NCBI RefSeq assembly: GCF_008039575.1
Contig: NZ_VDUY01000004.1
Coordinates: 310,001-374,000, forward strand
Direction: 5' to 3'
Length of the DNA stretch: 64,000 nucleotides
Origin: Zeimonas arvi
GTDB lineage: Bacteria; Pseudomonadota; Gammaproteobacteria; Burkholderiales; Burkholderiaceae_E
Shown: one piece after another, positions 18,412-28,627 of the stretch
Layout: each line of letters opens with the position of its first letter
Position numbering within the stretch: position 1 is the first letter of the stretch
The notes under the pieces: model-generated
The model's input: the letters and a program-made list of their open reading frames with translations, nothing else
Databases searched by the model: none
Told to the model about the DNA's origin: nothing
Made by a program: the position numbers and the translations under genes

Positions 18412-19341
18412 TCACCCCTGCGTCTCGATCAGCGCGCGCTGGCGGGCGACGAAGTCGCCGGTGGTGTCGATGCCGCGAAGCTGCAGGATGGTGCTGCGCA
18501 CCGCCGCCTCAGTCAGCACCGCCAGGTTGCGCCCGGCCGCAACGGGGATCACCATCTTGCGGATCGGCAGGCCGAGAACGTCCTGGGTCAGCGCCTCGAG
18601 CGGCATCCGCTGGTACTCGTCCTCGAGCGTGCGCGTGCGCACCAGGTGCACGATCAGGTTGAGCTTCATCTTCCGGCGCACCGCGGTTTCGCCGAAGATC
18701 GTGCGGATGTCCAGCAGGCCCAGGCCGCGGACTTCGAGCAGGTTCTGCAGCAGGGGCGGGCAGCGCGCCTCCACGACATGCGGGGCGATCCGGCTGAACT
18801 CGACCACGTCGTCGGCCACCAGCCCGTGGCCGCGGCTCACCAGCTCCAGCGCGAGCTCGCTCTTGCCCAGACCCGATTCGCCGGAGATCAGCACCCCCAT
18901 CCCGAGCACGTCCATGCACACGCCGTGCATCGAGGTGGTCTGGGCTACGGTCTTGGCCAGCGACATGCGCAGGGCCTCTATCACGCGCGCGGCCGGCAGC
19001 GGCGTGCCGAGCAGCGGCAGGCCGTCGGCTTCGGCCCGCTGGGACAGCTCGGAGGAGGGGTCGAGGCCGTCGGCCACGATGACCGCGGGCGGGTGTCCGG
19101 CCGCCAGCTCGTCGAGGATCGCCCGTCGGCGGGCCGGATCGAGCCGCTGCGTGTAGGCGCGCTCGGCCGAGCCGAAGACGTGGATCCGGTTCGGGTGGAT
19201 CAGGTTGAGGTAGCCGACCAGGTCGGCTGGCTCGGAAGCTGCGTCGGCCGCGGCCCTGTCGCCGCCGGCGTGGCCGGCCAGCCAGGTGAGCCGTAGCTCG
19301 TCGCGGTGCAGGTCGAAGAGCGCGCGGACGGTGAGGTTCAT
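18412..19341 (-). CDS. hprK: HPr kinase/phosphorylase
   Basis: 309 residues. It phosphorylates or dephosphorylates the regulatory serine of HPr. Walker A GESGLGKS is at 154-161, with His139 in MHGV and the acidic pair DD in GLVADDVV at about 177. An N-terminal regulatory domain (1-125) precedes the catalytic part. In Proteobacteria HprK belongs to PTS systems without sugar permeases and modulates EIIA-Ntr signalling. ptsH and ptsI are not in the window. Confidence 0.96.
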   Translation of the reverse strand: MNLTVRALFDLHRDELRLTWLAGHAGGDRAAADAASEPADLVGYLNLIHPNRIHVFGSAERAYTQRLDPARRRAILDELAAGHPPAVIVADGLDPSSELSQRAEADGLPLLGTPLPAARVIEALRMSLAKTVAQTTSMHGVCMDVLGMGVLISGESGLGKSELALELVSRGHGLVADDVVEFSRIAPHVVEARCPPLLQNLLEVRGLGLLDIRTIFGETAVRRKMKLNLIVHLVRTRTLEDEYQRMPLEALTQDVLGLPIRKMVIPVAAGRNLAVLTEAAVRSTILQLRGIDTTGDFVARQRALIETQG

Positions 19342-19369
19342 GCGCGCGGCAAACGGTGCGCCCGCGGGC

Positions 19370-19840
19370 TCAGGCCGCCGGGCGGCAGGGTTCCCAGCTC
19401 GAGAGGATCCGGTGCACCTGCGCCGGATCGTCGGCGGTGGCCAGCGACTGGCGGACGGAATCGTCGGACAGCAGTTCGGCGAGCTCGGACAGCAGTTCCA
19501 GGTGCTCTTCGGTGGCGTGCTCGGGCACGAGCAGGAAGACCAGCAGCCGGACCGGCTTTCCGTCGGGCGCGTCGAAGGCCAGCGGCTCGGCCACGCGGAC
19601 CACGGCGGCCACGGCCTCCTTCAGGCCCTTGATGCGGCCGTGCGGGATGGCAACGCCCTCGCCGAGCCCGGTGGAGCCGAGCCGTTCGCGGGCGAAGAGC
19701 GAGTCGAACACCTTGCTGCGTTCGATGCCCTGGTTGTTCTCGAAGAGAAGTCCGACCTGCTCGAACAACCGCTTCTTGCTGGTGACCGACAGGTCGATGA
19801 CCACGTTGGTCGGGGCCAGCAATCTGGAGAGACGATTCAT
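19370..19840 (-). CDS. ptsN: PTS nitrogen-regulatory EIIA protein (EIIA-Ntr)
   Basis: 156 residues from ATG 19840 (MNRLSRLL), the family-like start. An in-frame ATG at 19882 has a better ribosome site (GAGG 9 nt upstream) and would add 14 residues. Phosphorylatable His67 lies in EGVAIPHGRIKG. EIIA-Ntr receives phosphate from the nitrogen PTS and controls potassium transport, sigma-E and other targets. It neighbours hpf and rpoN as in nearly all Proteobacteria. Confidence 0.95.
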   Translation of the reverse strand: MNRLSRLLAPTNVVIDLSVTSKKRLFEQVGLLFENNQGIERSKVFDSLFARERLGSTGLGEGVAIPHGRIKGLKEAVAAVVRVAEPLAFDAPDGKPVRLLVFLLVPEHATEEHLELLSELAELLSDDSVRQSLATADDPAQVHRILSSWEPCRPAA

Positions 19841-19919
19841 GGCACTGGCGCCCCAGGGGCTTGCCTTGACGCTTTGCAGCATCCGAAATTACCTCAGGGG
19901 CAAGTCTCGAGAATGCTGG

Positions 19920-19948
19920 ATTATAAAGGCCGGGCCACGAAAGGGAAT
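19920..19948 (-). promoter_or_regulatory. Candidate promoter for ptsN-hprK-rapZ
   Basis: A perfect TATAAT (minus strand, 19920-19925) lies in the 202-bp gap between hpf and ptsN. The -35 is poor: TTCCCT at 19942-19947 with a 16-bp spacer. A hairpin (19949-19982) lies just upstream, with no T-run. This would let ptsN be expressed apart from rpoN. Confidence 0.5.
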
Positions 19949-20042
19949 GAGGAATTTCCGCATTGCAACAACGGAGTTCCTCGGCCCTTCCGGGGCATCC
20001 GGCCAGCGGGTGGCACGTTTTCGTCGGGTTTCGACAGTTTCG

Positions 20043-20366
20043 TCAGGTCGGGACGGGCTGATGCTTGAGCGCATCATGCTCGAAACCGACGCGCTTGTCC
20101 TTGTATTTGATCACCTGCCGGTCGAGCTTGTCGACCAGCAGGTCGATCGCCGCGTACAGGTTCTCGTCGCTCGCCTCGGCGAAGAGCGCCTTGCCGCGCA
20201 CTCTCAGATGGATCTCCGCCTTCTGGATCAGCTTGTCGACCGACAGGAATACGTTGACGTCGATGACCTGATCGAAGTGCCTGCGTATCCGGTCGAGCTT
20301 CGAGGCGACGTAGTCGCGAAGGGCCGGGCTGACGCTGACGTGATGACCGCTGATGGCGAGATTCAT
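20043..20366 (-). CDS. hpf: Ribosome hibernation-promoting factor (short HPF)
   Basis: 107 residues. [20 protein letters not shown] is the HPF/YfiA beta-alpha fold; binds the 30S A and P sites in stationary phase. The start at 20366 follows a full AGGAGG. The length shows the short HPF type, without the C-terminal dimerisation domain of long HPF. Always next to rpoN in this cluster. Confidence 0.95.
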   Translation of the reverse strand: MNLAISGHHVSVSPALRDYVASKLDRIRRHFDQVIDVNVFLSVDKLIQKAEIHLRVRGKALFAEASDENLYAAIDLLVDKLDRQVIKYKDKRVGFEHDALKHQPVPT

Positions 20367-20453
20367 GCATCCTCCTGTGGCCGGCGCCATGCGATGGGCG
20401 CCGCGCGATGGGGTTCACGCGACCCGGCGAGCCGGCGCCGGGGCGGCGCTGCC

Positions 20454-20469
20454 AGACACCGCGGTGTCT
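20454..20469. other. 16-bp perfect palindrome overlapping the rpoN stop codon
   Basis: AGACACCGCGGTGTCT is exactly self-complementary and covers the end of rpoN. No T-run follows on the minus strand. It may act in mRNA processing between rpoN and hpf or be fortuitous. Confidence 0.45.
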
Positions 20470-21988
20470 AGAGCGCTCGTCGCTGGGCGACGGCGGGAAT
20501 CCGCAGTGCCTCGCGGTACTTGGCGACCGTGCGCCGCGCCACCACGAAACCCTGCTCGCCGAGCAGTTCTGCGATGCGGCTGTCCGATAGGGGTCGGGTG
20601 GGGTCCTCCGCCGAGACGAGTTGCCTGATCATTTCACGGATCGCCGTGCTGGAGGCCGCGCCGCCGGAGTCGGTCGCCACGTGGCTCCCGAAGAAATACT
20701 TGAGCTCGAAGGTGCCTGCAGGCGTGAGCATGTACTTCTGCGTCGTGACCCGGGATACGGTCGATTCGTGCAATCCCAAGGTGTCAGCGATTTCCCGCAG
20801 GACCAGCGGGCGCATGGCGACCGGGCCATGCGAAAAGAACGCTCGCTGGCGGTCGACGATCGCCTGCGAGACCCGCAGGATGGTGTCGAACCGCTGCTGG
20901 ACATTCTTCACCAGCCAGCGAGCTTCCTGCAATCGACCCGACAATTCCGTGTGGCTACCCCTGTTGCGCCTGAGGATGTCGGCGTACATTTCGTTGATTC
21001 GGAGCCGCGGCATCACGTCGGGGTTCAGCGACACCGTCCAGCCGCTGCGGCCCTTCTTCACGATCACGTCGGGCACCACGTAGCCGGGCGCCTCGCTCGA
21101 GAAGCTCGCGCCCGGGCGCGGGTTCAGCTGCCTGATCAGCGCCTGCGCCTCGCGCAGCGCGTCGTCATCGCAGCGCAGCGCCCGCTTGATCCGCGGATAG
21201 TCCCGCGCGGCCAGCGCATCCAGGTGGTTGGCCACGATCTCGCGCGCGGCCCGCAGTGCCGCCTCGGGCCGGGCATCGAAGCCGCCCGCGGCCAGTTGCA
21301 GCAACAGGCACTCGCGCAGGTCGCGGGCGCCGATGCCGGCCGGATCGAAGCTCTGCAGCAGGCGCAGCGCCGCGCTGAGTTCCTCGGGCTCCACGTCGAG
21401 CTCGGCGGGCAGAGAGGCCGCGATCTCGTCCAGCGCCGTTTCGAGCATGCCGTCGCCGTTCAGCTCGTCGATCAGCAGCGTGACCAGGGCCCGGTCGCGC
21501 GGCGACACGTGCGTGCCCGCGAGCTGCGACACCAGGTGTTCGCGCAGGCCGATCTCGCCTCCGGTCAGTTGCGGCCAGTCGCGCTCGTCTTCGCCGTCGT
21601 CGCTGCGGGTCCGGGCGCCGGCCTCGCTGCCCCAGTCCTGCGGCGAGTCGCCGCCGGCGTCGTCCCAGCTGTCGGGGGCCGCCTCGCTGGCTTCCCCACG
21701 CTCGCCTGCCGGCGATTCCCCCGATGCCCCCTCGGCGCCTTGCTCGCGCGCATCGCCGCCCGCCAGGCTCGACACCGGCGCTACGCCGTCCAGGCCACCG
21801 TTGGGGGCGATGGCCACGCAGGACTGCAGCGGGTCGTCGAGCCGTTCGAGCAGGGGGTTCTCGGAGAGGATCTGCTCGAGCTCCTGGTTCAGCTCCAGCG
21901 TGGACAGCTGCAGCAGCCGGATCGACTGCTGCAGCTGGGGCGTCAATGCCAGATGCTGGGAAAGCTTGAGCTGGAGAGAGGGTTTCAT
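20468..21988 (-). CDS. rpoN: RNA polymerase sigma-54 factor
   Basis: 506 residues. Region I is Gln/Leu-rich ([29 protein letters not shown] split over the first 30 residues), region II is acidic with many Asp/Glu/Gly (about 75-145), and the core-binding domain follows. The RpoN box ARRTVAKYR is at 484-492. It recognises -24/-12 promoters and needs AAA+ activators. No activator gene and no clear -24/-12 promoter was noticed in the window. Confidence 0.98.
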   Translation of the reverse strand: MKPSLQLKLSQHLALTPQLQQSIRLLQLSTLELNQELEQILSENPLLERLDDPLQSCVAIAPNGGLDGVAPVSSLAGGDAREQGAEGASGESPAGERGEASEAAPDSWDDAGGDSPQDWGSEAGARTRSDDGEDERDWPQLTGGEIGLREHLVSQLAGTHVSPRDRALVTLLIDELNGDGMLETALDEIAASLPAELDVEPEELSAALRLLQSFDPAGIGARDLRECLLLQLAAGGFDARPEAALRAAREIVANHLDALAARDYPRIKRALRCDDDALREAQALIRQLNPRPGASFSSEAPGYVVPDVIVKKGRSGWTVSLNPDVMPRLRINEMYADILRRNRGSHTELSGRLQEARWLVKNVQQRFDTILRVSQAIVDRQRAFFSHGPVAMRPLVLREIADTLGLHESTVSRVTTQKYMLTPAGTFELKYFFGSHVATDSGGAASSTAIREMIRQLVSAEDPTRPLSDSRIAELLGEQGFVVARRTVAKYREALRIPAVAQRRAL

Positions 21989-22041
21989 CGTCGCGGGGGC
22001 TGCGGGCGCCTTGCCGGGCGGCCGCCGGGCGGACCCCGCGG

Positions 22042-22817
<776 letters not shown>

Positions 22818-22818
<1 letters not shown>

Positions 22819-23462
22819 CAGCGGCTACCCGGCGCCAGCCGGTCGGCCGGTTTCAGCGGCGCTGGCTCGCCAGGCGATTGTCCGTTCGCGGTCCTGGGCT
22901 GGATCACCATGCGCACCCGGCCCGAGGGGTTTTCGGGCGTGGCCTCCTTGCCCGCGGCACCCTGCACCGAGAACAGCTCGGTGCCGCTCTCATAGAGGAT
23001 GTCGTTGCCGTGGATCTCGTCCAGGATCCTGGCGCCGTCGGTGCGCTGCATGGTCGCCTGCTGCTGCAGCCTGACCGTTTCGTGCTTGCCGTCGTAGTCG
23101 ATCCGCCGCGCGCGACCTTCGATCCACTCGTTCACGCCCTCGCGCTTCTGGCGGAAGGTGGCCGGGGCGCCCCAGGCTGTCGCGTGCTGCCAGCCTTCCT
23201 CGTCCTGGCGGACCGTCAGGCGGTCGGCCCTGACCACGATGCTTCCCTTGGTCAGGACGACCCGGCCGGTGAAGGTGCCCACCTGCTTGATGTCGTCGTA
23301 CTGCATCTGGTCGGACTCGACCGCGAGCGGCTGGTCGCGATCGGCCTTCTCGGCGCGCGCCGGGGCCGTCCAGCCGGAAAGCGCGATCGCCGCGACGAAG
23401 GCCGTGGCGGTCAGGGCGGCGGGGAAGCGGGAGTGGGTCAAGGGCGTCGCAGGTCGGGTCAT
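22818..23462 (-). CDS. lptA: LPS transport periplasmic bridge protein LptA
   Basis: 214 residues: signal peptide ending near APARA, then an OstA-like beta-jellyroll ([27 protein letters not shown] at about 50-76) that carries LPS from LptC to LptD. The C-terminal tail (about 190-214) is Pro-rich and longer than in E. coli (185 residues). The start overlaps the lptC stop by 4 bp. Confidence 0.95.
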
Positions 23463-24055
23463 CGGGTTCTCGGCGCAGGCTGCCAGGTGCCGCGCACCCG
23501 CGAATCGACCGTCAGCGAGCGCGCCGAATTATCGAATTCCATGCCGACGCCGGTCAAGGTCGAGCCGCCGCGTTCGATCGTGACGGGCCGGTCGGTCTTC
23601 GCGATCTCGGTGTCGCTGTAGATCACCACGTGGTCGGTGCGCACCGTCATGGCCGGGTCGCCGCCGCCGGCCTCGCGGGTCATCACGACGTCGCCGTAGA
23701 GGTGGGTCTCGATGCCGTCGGCGCTCGACTTGCCGGTGTCGCCGACCAGGCGCAGCCGCGGCTTCTCGGTGTCCAGGCTGACCACTTCGGGCCGGCTGTA
23801 TTCGGTGGACAGGTCGTCGGGGTAGTGCACCATGCGCTCGGCCGACAGGCGAAACGCGGGTTCGCCCTGCGCGTTCACCCGGGTGAAGACCAGCTTCTCC
23901 ACGAAGTAGTCGGGTTCGTGGCGCAGCGCGGTCGACCCGGGCTCGATCGTCATCCGGCGCGACATCTCGGCCAGGTAGTAGCTGCCCGCGGCCAGCGCCG
24001 CGAGCAGCAGCAGCGACAGCGTGGCCGCGAAACGGTCCCAGGAACGGGCCTTCAT
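23459..24055 (-). CDS. lptC: LPS export system protein LptC
   Basis: 198 residues. One N-terminal membrane helix (about 10-28), then a periplasmic jellyroll with YSRPEVVSLDTEKPRLRLVG and a middle HLYGDVVMTR segment typical of the family. It takes LPS from LptBFG and passes it to LptA. ATG 24055 overlaps the kdsC stop (4 bp). Confidence 0.93.
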   Translation of the reverse strand: MKARSWDRFAATLSLLLLAALAAGSYYLAEMSRRMTIEPGSTALRHEPDYFVEKLVFTRVNAQGEPAFRLSAERMVHYPDDLSTEYSRPEVVSLDTEKPRLRLVGDTGKSSADGIETHLYGDVVMTREAGGGDPAMTVRTDHVVIYSDTEIAKTDRPVTIERGGSTLTGVGMEFDNSARSLTVDSRVRGTWQPAPRTR

Positions 24056-24624
24056 GGCGCCGTCCGCCCGAGCCTGCGCGCCAGCGCCGTCTCGAACTCG
24101 CCGCGCGCGCGCAGCACGAACTCGGCGAGCTCGCGGATGGCGCCGTGGCCGGCCGGCGCGCTCGACACCCAGTGGGCGCGGTCGCGCACCTCGGGCGCCG
24201 CGTCGGCCGGCGCCGCCGCGAAGCCTGCCGAGAGCATCGCCGGCAGGTCGGGCCAGTCGTCGCCCACGAAGCCGGCTTCGGCCGGCGCCAGGCGGTGCTC
24301 GTCGCGCAAGGCGGCCAGGGCCGAGGCCTTGTCGCCCACGCCCTGCAGCACGTGGTCGAACTCGAGCTCGCGCGCCCGGTGCTCGACGATCGCCGAGCGG
24401 CGCGCGGTGATCACGGCCAGCCGGATGCCGGCCTCGCGCAGCAGCGTCAGCCCGAATCCGTCGCGCACCGAGAAGGACTTCATCGCCTCGCCCTCGGGGC
24501 CGATGTTGATGCGCCCGTCGGTCAGCGTGCCGTCGACGTCGAGCGCCAGCAGGCGGATCGCGGCGGCCCGGGCGCGGGCGTCGGAGGGGGAGCGCGGATT
24601 GCCGGACCTTGCCGCTTCGATCAT
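24052..24624 (-). CDS. kdsC: 3-deoxy-D-manno-octulosonate 8-phosphate phosphatase
   Basis: 190 residues, HAD superfamily. LLALDVDGTLTDGRI gives nucleophile Asp29 and acid/base Asp31; later KASAL and GDDWPDLPAM are HAD motifs III and IV. It has no cap domain, as expected for this tetrameric phosphatase. It makes free Kdo for LPS. The first 20 residues are variable and the true start could be slightly later. Confidence 0.95.
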   Translation of the reverse strand: MIEAARSGNPRSPSDARARAAAIRLLALDVDGTLTDGRINIGPEGEAMKSFSVRDGFGLTLLREAGIRLAVITARRSAIVEHRARELEFDHVLQGVGDKASALAALRDEHRLAPAEAGFVGDDWPDLPAMLSAGFAAAPADAAPEVRDRAHWVSSAPAGHGAIRELAEFVLRARGEFETALARRLGRTAP

Positions 24625-24636
24625 CGCCTTCCGCGC

Positions 24637-25620
24637 TCAGACGACCCGGGCCGCCAGCAGGTCGTGGATGCCGAGCGCCCCGACCAACCGGTCGTCGTCG
24701 ACCACCAGCAGCTGGCTGACCCGGTGCTCTTCCATCAGCCTCACGGCTTCGGCCGCCAGCGCCTGGCTGCCGATCGTGCGCGGCGAGCGGGTCATCACCT
24801 CGTCCACCGGCAGGCCCTGCACCTCGCGTCCCTGCTCGAGCAGGCGCCTGAGGTCCCCGTCGGTGAAGATGCCGGCCATCCGGCCGTCGGGGCCCACCAC
24901 CGCGGTCATGCCCATCCGCTTGCGGGTGATCTCGAGGATCGCGTCGACCAGCCGCGAGCCGGTGGGCACCTGCGGCAGCGCGGCGCCGGTGCGCATCACG
25001 TCGGCCACGCGGGTCAGCAGCCGGCGGCCCAGCGCGCCGCCCGGATGCGAGCGCGCGAAGTCCATCGGTCCGAATCCGCGCGCATCGAGCAGCGCCACCG
25101 CCAGCGCGTCGCCCAGCGCCAGCGCGGCGGTGGTGCTCGCGGTGGGCGCCAGGTTGAGCGGGCAGGCCTCGCGCTCGACGCCGGCATCCAGGTGCACGTC
25201 GGCCAGCCTGGCCAGCGCCGAGTCCGGATTGCCGGTGACGGCCACGAGCTTCGCCCCTTGCCGCTTGACGATCGGAACGATGGTCAGCAGTTCCTCGGTG
25301 GTCCCGGAATTCGACATCGCGATGAAGACGTCGTCGCGGGTGACCATGCCGAGATCGCCGTGACTCGCCTCGGCCGGGTGGACGAAGAACGCCGGGGTGC
25401 CGGTCGAGGCCAGCGTGGCGGCGGTCTTGCGAGCCACGTGCCCGGACTTGCCCATCCCGCTGACGACCACGCGCCCAGGGCAGGCCAGGATCAGCGCGCA
25501 GGCTCTGGCGAACGGCTCGCCGACTCTTTCGGCCAGCCGCGCGACGGCCTCGGCCTCGATCCGCAGCACCTCGCGGGCCTGCGCGATCAGCCGCTGCGGG
25601 CTCGCGACGATCTCGTTCAT
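24637..25620 (-). CDS. kdsD: D-arabinose 5-phosphate isomerase (KpsF/GutQ family)
   Basis: 327 residues. SIS domain (about 35-170; VVSGMGKSGHVARKTAATLAS) followed by two CBS domains (about 205-325; MRTGAALPQV and VMTRSPRTI). It converts ribulose 5-phosphate to arabinose 5-phosphate, the first committed step toward Kdo. ATG 25620 is preferred to GTG 25647. It is the first gene of the minus-strand LPS block, divergent from mlaF. Confidence 0.96.
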   Translation of the reverse strand: MNEIVASPQRLIAQAREVLRIEAEAVARLAERVGEPFARACALILACPGRVVVSGMGKSGHVARKTAATLASTGTPAFFVHPAEASHGDLGMVTRDDVFIAMSNSGTTEELLTIVPIVKRQGAKLVAVTGNPDSALARLADVHLDAGVEREACPLNLAPTASTTAALALGDALAVALLDARGFGPMDFARSHPGGALGRRLLTRVADVMRTGAALPQVPTGSRLVDAILEITRKRMGMTAVVGPDGRMAGIFTDGDLRRLLEQGREVQGLPVDEVMTRSPRTIGSQALAAEAVRLMEEHRVSQLLVVDDDRLVGALGIHDLLAARVV

Positions 25621-25714
25621 GGAGCCGAGTATATGCGCAGCGCGCACGGGCGCCGGAGGGCAGGCCCGGTTCGGTGCATCACGGGCCTTCGGGAGCCTGT
25701 CGTTGCCGAACGGT

Positions 25715-25720
25715 TAGAAT
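25715..25720 (+). promoter_or_regulatory. Candidate -10 element of the mla operon
   Basis: TAGAAT in the kdsD-mlaF divergent gap, no clear -35. If used, transcription would begin near 25727, excluding the ATG at 25719 and supporting TTG 25752 as the mlaF start. Confidence 0.4.
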
Positions 25721-25751
25721 GCCGGGTTCGACTTTGCCAGGATTCCCCGTC

Positions 25752-26552
25752 TTGAGCCGCGATTTCCTCGTACTCGACCGGATCCGCTTCGGCTACCGCG
25801 AACGCGAGATCCTGAAAGACATCTCGCTGCGCTTCGAGCGCGGCAAGGTGGTCGCGCTGATCGGCGGATCGGGCTGCGGCAAGACCACGATCCTGCGCCT
25901 GATCGGGGGGCAGTTGCGCCCGCAGCAGGGAAGCGTGAGCTTCGACGGCCAGGATGTCCACAAGCTCGACCGCGAGGGTCTGTTCGCGCTGCGCAAGCGC
26001 ATGGGCATGCTGTACCAGTTCGGCGCGCTGTTCACCGACCTGACCGCCTTCGAGAACGTGGCCTTCCCGCTTCGCGAGCACACTGACCTGACGGACCCGA
26101 TGATCCGCGACCTGGTGCTGATGAAGCTCGAGGCGGTCGGCCTGCGCGGTGCGGCGCAGTTCGGGATCTCGCAGCTCTCGGGCGGCATGGCGCGGCGCGT
26201 GGCGCTCGCCCGCGCGATCGCGCTGGACCCGCCGCTGATCATGTACGACGAGCCCTTCGCCGGCCTGGACCCGGTCGCGCTGGCCACGGTGGCCAACCTG
26301 ATCCGCAGGCTTGCCGATTCGCTGAACTGCGCTTCCATCCTCGTGTCGCACGACATCAAGGACACCTTCGCGATCGCCGACTACGTCTACCTGCTGGCCG
26401 CCGGCCGCGTCGCCGCCGAGGGCACGCCCGACGAACTGCGCGATTCCGACGACCCGAACGTGCGGCAGTTCCTCGAGGGCGACATCGACGGGCCGATCGC
26501 CTTCCATTACCAGGCGCCGCCGCTCGCCGAAGACCTGGGGCTGAAGCGATGA
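25752..26552 (+). CDS. mlaF: Phospholipid ABC transporter ATPase MlaF
   Basis: 266 residues from TTG 25752 (AGGA 9 nt upstream); ATG 25719 would add 11. Walker A GGSGCGKTT (38-46), signature QLSGGMARRVALARAI and Walker B PLIMYDEPFAGLDP. It drives MlaE in the inner membrane, moving phospholipids between the membranes to keep outer-membrane asymmetry. First of the compact mlaFEDACB operon, next to the LPS-export genes. Confidence 0.94.
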   Translation: MSRDFLVLDRIRFGYREREILKDISLRFERGKVVALIGGSGCGKTTILRLIGGQLRPQQGSVSFDGQDVHKLDREGLFALRKRMGMLYQFGALFTDLTAFENVAFPLREHTDLTDPMIRDLVLMKLEAVGLRGAAQFGISQLSGGMARRVALARAIALDPPLIMYDEPFAGLDPVALATVANLIRRLADSLNCASILVSHDIKDTFAIADYVYLLAAGRVAAEGTPDELRDSDDPNVRQFLEGDIDGPIAFHYQAPPLAEDLGLKR

Positions 26553-27331
26553 ACGGTTCGCTCCTCGCTCCGCTGCGCCTGCTGCTGGACTTCCTCGCAT
26601 CCGTCGGGCAGGCCACCCGCTTCTTCCTGCGGCTTTGCCTGCTGGGGCTGGCCTCGCTGCGCCGCCCGCGGCTGGTGATCGACCAGGTCCACTTCATCGG
26701 CAACTATTCGCTGTCGATCATCCTGGTCTCGGGGCTGCTGATCGGTTTCGTCCTGGGCCTGCAGGGTTACTACACGCTGCGCCGCTACGGTTCCGAGGAG
26801 GCGCTGGGCCTGCTGGTCACGCTGTCGCTGGTGCGCGAGCTCGGGCCGGTGGTCACCGCGCTGCTGTTCGCCGGGCGCGCCGGCACCTCGCTCACCGCCG
26901 AGGTCGGCCTGATGAAGGCCGGCGAGCAGCTCGACGCCATGGAGATGATGGCGGTCGATCCGGTCGAACGGGTGCTCGCGCCGCGCTTCCTGGCTGCAGT
27001 CTTCTGCATGCCACTGCTGGCCGCGCTGTTTTCGGCGCTGGGCGTGCTGGGCGGCTACCTGGTCGGCGTCGAGATGATCGGCGTCGACGCGGGCGCTTTC
27101 TGGTCGCAGATGCAGGACGGCGTCGACTGGCTGAACGACGTCGGCAACGGCGTCATCAAGAGCGTCGTGTTCGGCTTCACCGTGGCCTTCGTGGCGCTGT
27201 TCGTGGGCTACAAGGCCAAGGCCACGCCCGAGGGGGTGGCGCGGGCCACGACCACGACCGTGGTCGCCGCCTCGCTGGCGATCCTGGGGCTCGACTTCAT
27301 CATGACCGCCCTGATGTTCAACACCAACTGA
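26549..27331 (+). CDS. mlaE: Phospholipid ABC transporter permease MlaE
   Basis: 260 residues, 4-bp overlap with mlaF. The permease core reads VHFIGNYSLSIILVSGLLIG, then VRELGPVVTALLFAGRAGTS, the family signature, and ends with about five membrane helices. It forms the MlaE2F2 channel to which the MlaD hexamer is attached. Confidence 0.95.
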   Translation: MNGSLLAPLRLLLDFLASVGQATRFFLRLCLLGLASLRRPRLVIDQVHFIGNYSLSIILVSGLLIGFVLGLQGYYTLRRYGSEEALGLLVTLSLVRELGPVVTALLFAGRAGTSLTAEVGLMKAGEQLDAMEMMAVDPVERVLAPRFLAAVFCMPLLAALFSALGVLGGYLVGVEMIGVDAGAFWSQMQDGVDWLNDVGNGVIKSVVFGFTVAFVALFVGYKAKATPEGVARATTTTVVAASLAILGLDFIMTALMFNTN

Positions 27332-27386
27332 GGCCGGCGGCAAAGAGCGGTTGGCGAGAAATGGGAACCCATCTGGAGATGATTCG

Positions 27387-27854
27387 ATGAAACGCTCGGG
27401 AGTCGACCTCCTCGTCGGCCTGTTCGTGCTGCTCGGCTTCGCCGCGCTGGTCTTCCTGGCCCTGCGCGCCGGAAACATGAGCAGCGCCGTGGGCCTGGGC
27501 CCGACCTACCAGGCCTCGGCCCAGTTCGACAACATCGGCGGCCTGAAGCCTCGCGCCGCGGTGCGCAGCGCCGGGGTGGTGGTCGGCCGGGTCGCGTCGA
27601 TCGCCTTCGACGACCAGAGCTACCGGGCCACCGTGGTGCTGGCGCTCGATGCCCGCTACAAGTTCCCCAAGGACAGCTCCGCGAAGATCCTCACCTCGGG
27701 CCTGCTCGGCGAGCAGTACATCGGCCTCGAGCCGGGCGGCGACACCGAGATGCTGGCGGGCGGCGACACGATCCAGCTGACCCAGTCGGCGGTCGTCCTC
27801 GAGAACCTGATCGGCCAGTTCCTGTACGGCAAGGCCGCGGAAGGAGGCAACTGA
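27387..27854 (+). CDS. mlaD: MCE-domain lipid-binding protein MlaD
   Basis: 155 residues, short as in Burkholderiales and E. coli (183). N-terminal membrane anchor (about 6-26), then one MCE domain (about 35-120; FDNIGGLKPRAAVRSAGVVVGRV). It forms a hexameric ring that hands lipids between MlaC and MlaE. ATG 27387 has GGAG 9 nt upstream. Confidence 0.95.
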   Translation: MKRSGVDLLVGLFVLLGFAALVFLALRAGNMSSAVGLGPTYQASAQFDNIGGLKPRAAVRSAGVVVGRVASIAFDDQSYRATVVLALDARYKFPKDSSAKILTSGLLGEQYIGLEPGGDTEMLAGGDTIQLTQSAVVLENLIGQFLYGKAAEGGN

Positions 27855-28600
27855 TGGACACCGATCGCGCGCGCAGCGGCTGGCGGCTCGCGCTCGCCGC
27901 GGCGCTGCTCGCGATCGCGGGCTGCGCCACCACGACGGGCAGCGGGGCGGGCGATGACGATCCGTCCGCCCGCGCCGATCCCTTCGAGTCCTTCAACCGA
28001 TCGGTCTTCGCCTTCAACGACGCGGTCGACCAGGCGGTGCTCAAGCCCGTGGCCAAGGGCTACGAGGCGGTCGTGCCGCGCCCGGCCCGCGACATGGTGG
28101 GCAACTTCTTCGGCAACCTGGCCGATCTCTGGACCGCGGCGAATCAGCTCCTGCAGGGCAAGCCGGCCGAGGCCTTCTCCGACCTGTCGCGGTTCGTCGT
28201 CAACACCACCTTCGGCTTCGGCGGCATCGCCGACGTGGCCAGCGAGATGGGCTTCGAGAAGCACGACGAGGATTTCGGCCAGACGCTCGGCGTGTGGGGC
28301 GTGCCGTCGGGCCCGTACCTGGTGATTCCGCTGCTCGGCCCGTCGAGCTTTCGCGACGCGCCGGCCCGCGGGCTCGACATGGTTGCCGATCCGCTCAACG
28401 AGATCGGCTCGCGCGGCCAGGCGAACAACCTCTGGCTGACCCGCCTGATCGACGGCCGGGCCCGGCTGTTCCCGGCCGAGCGCGTGCTCGAGGGCGCCGC
28501 GCTCGACAAGTACAGCTTCACCCGCGACGCCTGGCTGCAACGCCGGCGCAACCAGGTCCACGACGGTAATCCGCCCATGGATTACGACGACGAAGACTGA
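27854..28600 (+). CDS. mlaA: Outer-membrane lipoprotein MlaA (VacJ)
   Basis: 248 residues. Lipobox LAIAGC (Cys24), then the MlaA core starting DPFESFNRSVFAFNDAVDQ and containing GVWGVPSGPYLVIPLLGPSS. It removes mislocalised phospholipids from the outer leaflet with a porin. It overlaps mlaD by 1 nt with a perfect AAGGAGG. In E. coli mlaA is unlinked; here it lies inside the operon. Confidence 0.96.
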   Translation: MDTDRARSGWRLALAAALLAIAGCATTTGSGAGDDDPSARADPFESFNRSVFAFNDAVDQAVLKPVAKGYEAVVPRPARDMVGNFFGNLADLWTAANQLLQGKPAEAFSDLSRFVVNTTFGFGGIADVASEMGFEKHDEDFGQTLGVWGVPSGPYLVIPLLGPSSFRDAPARGLDMVADPLNEIGSRGQANNLWLTRLIDGRARLFPAERVLEGAALDKYSFTRDAWLQRRRNQVHDGNPPMDYDDED

Positions 28601-28627
28601 CGGTCTGGCGCAGACAAGGAGAAAACG

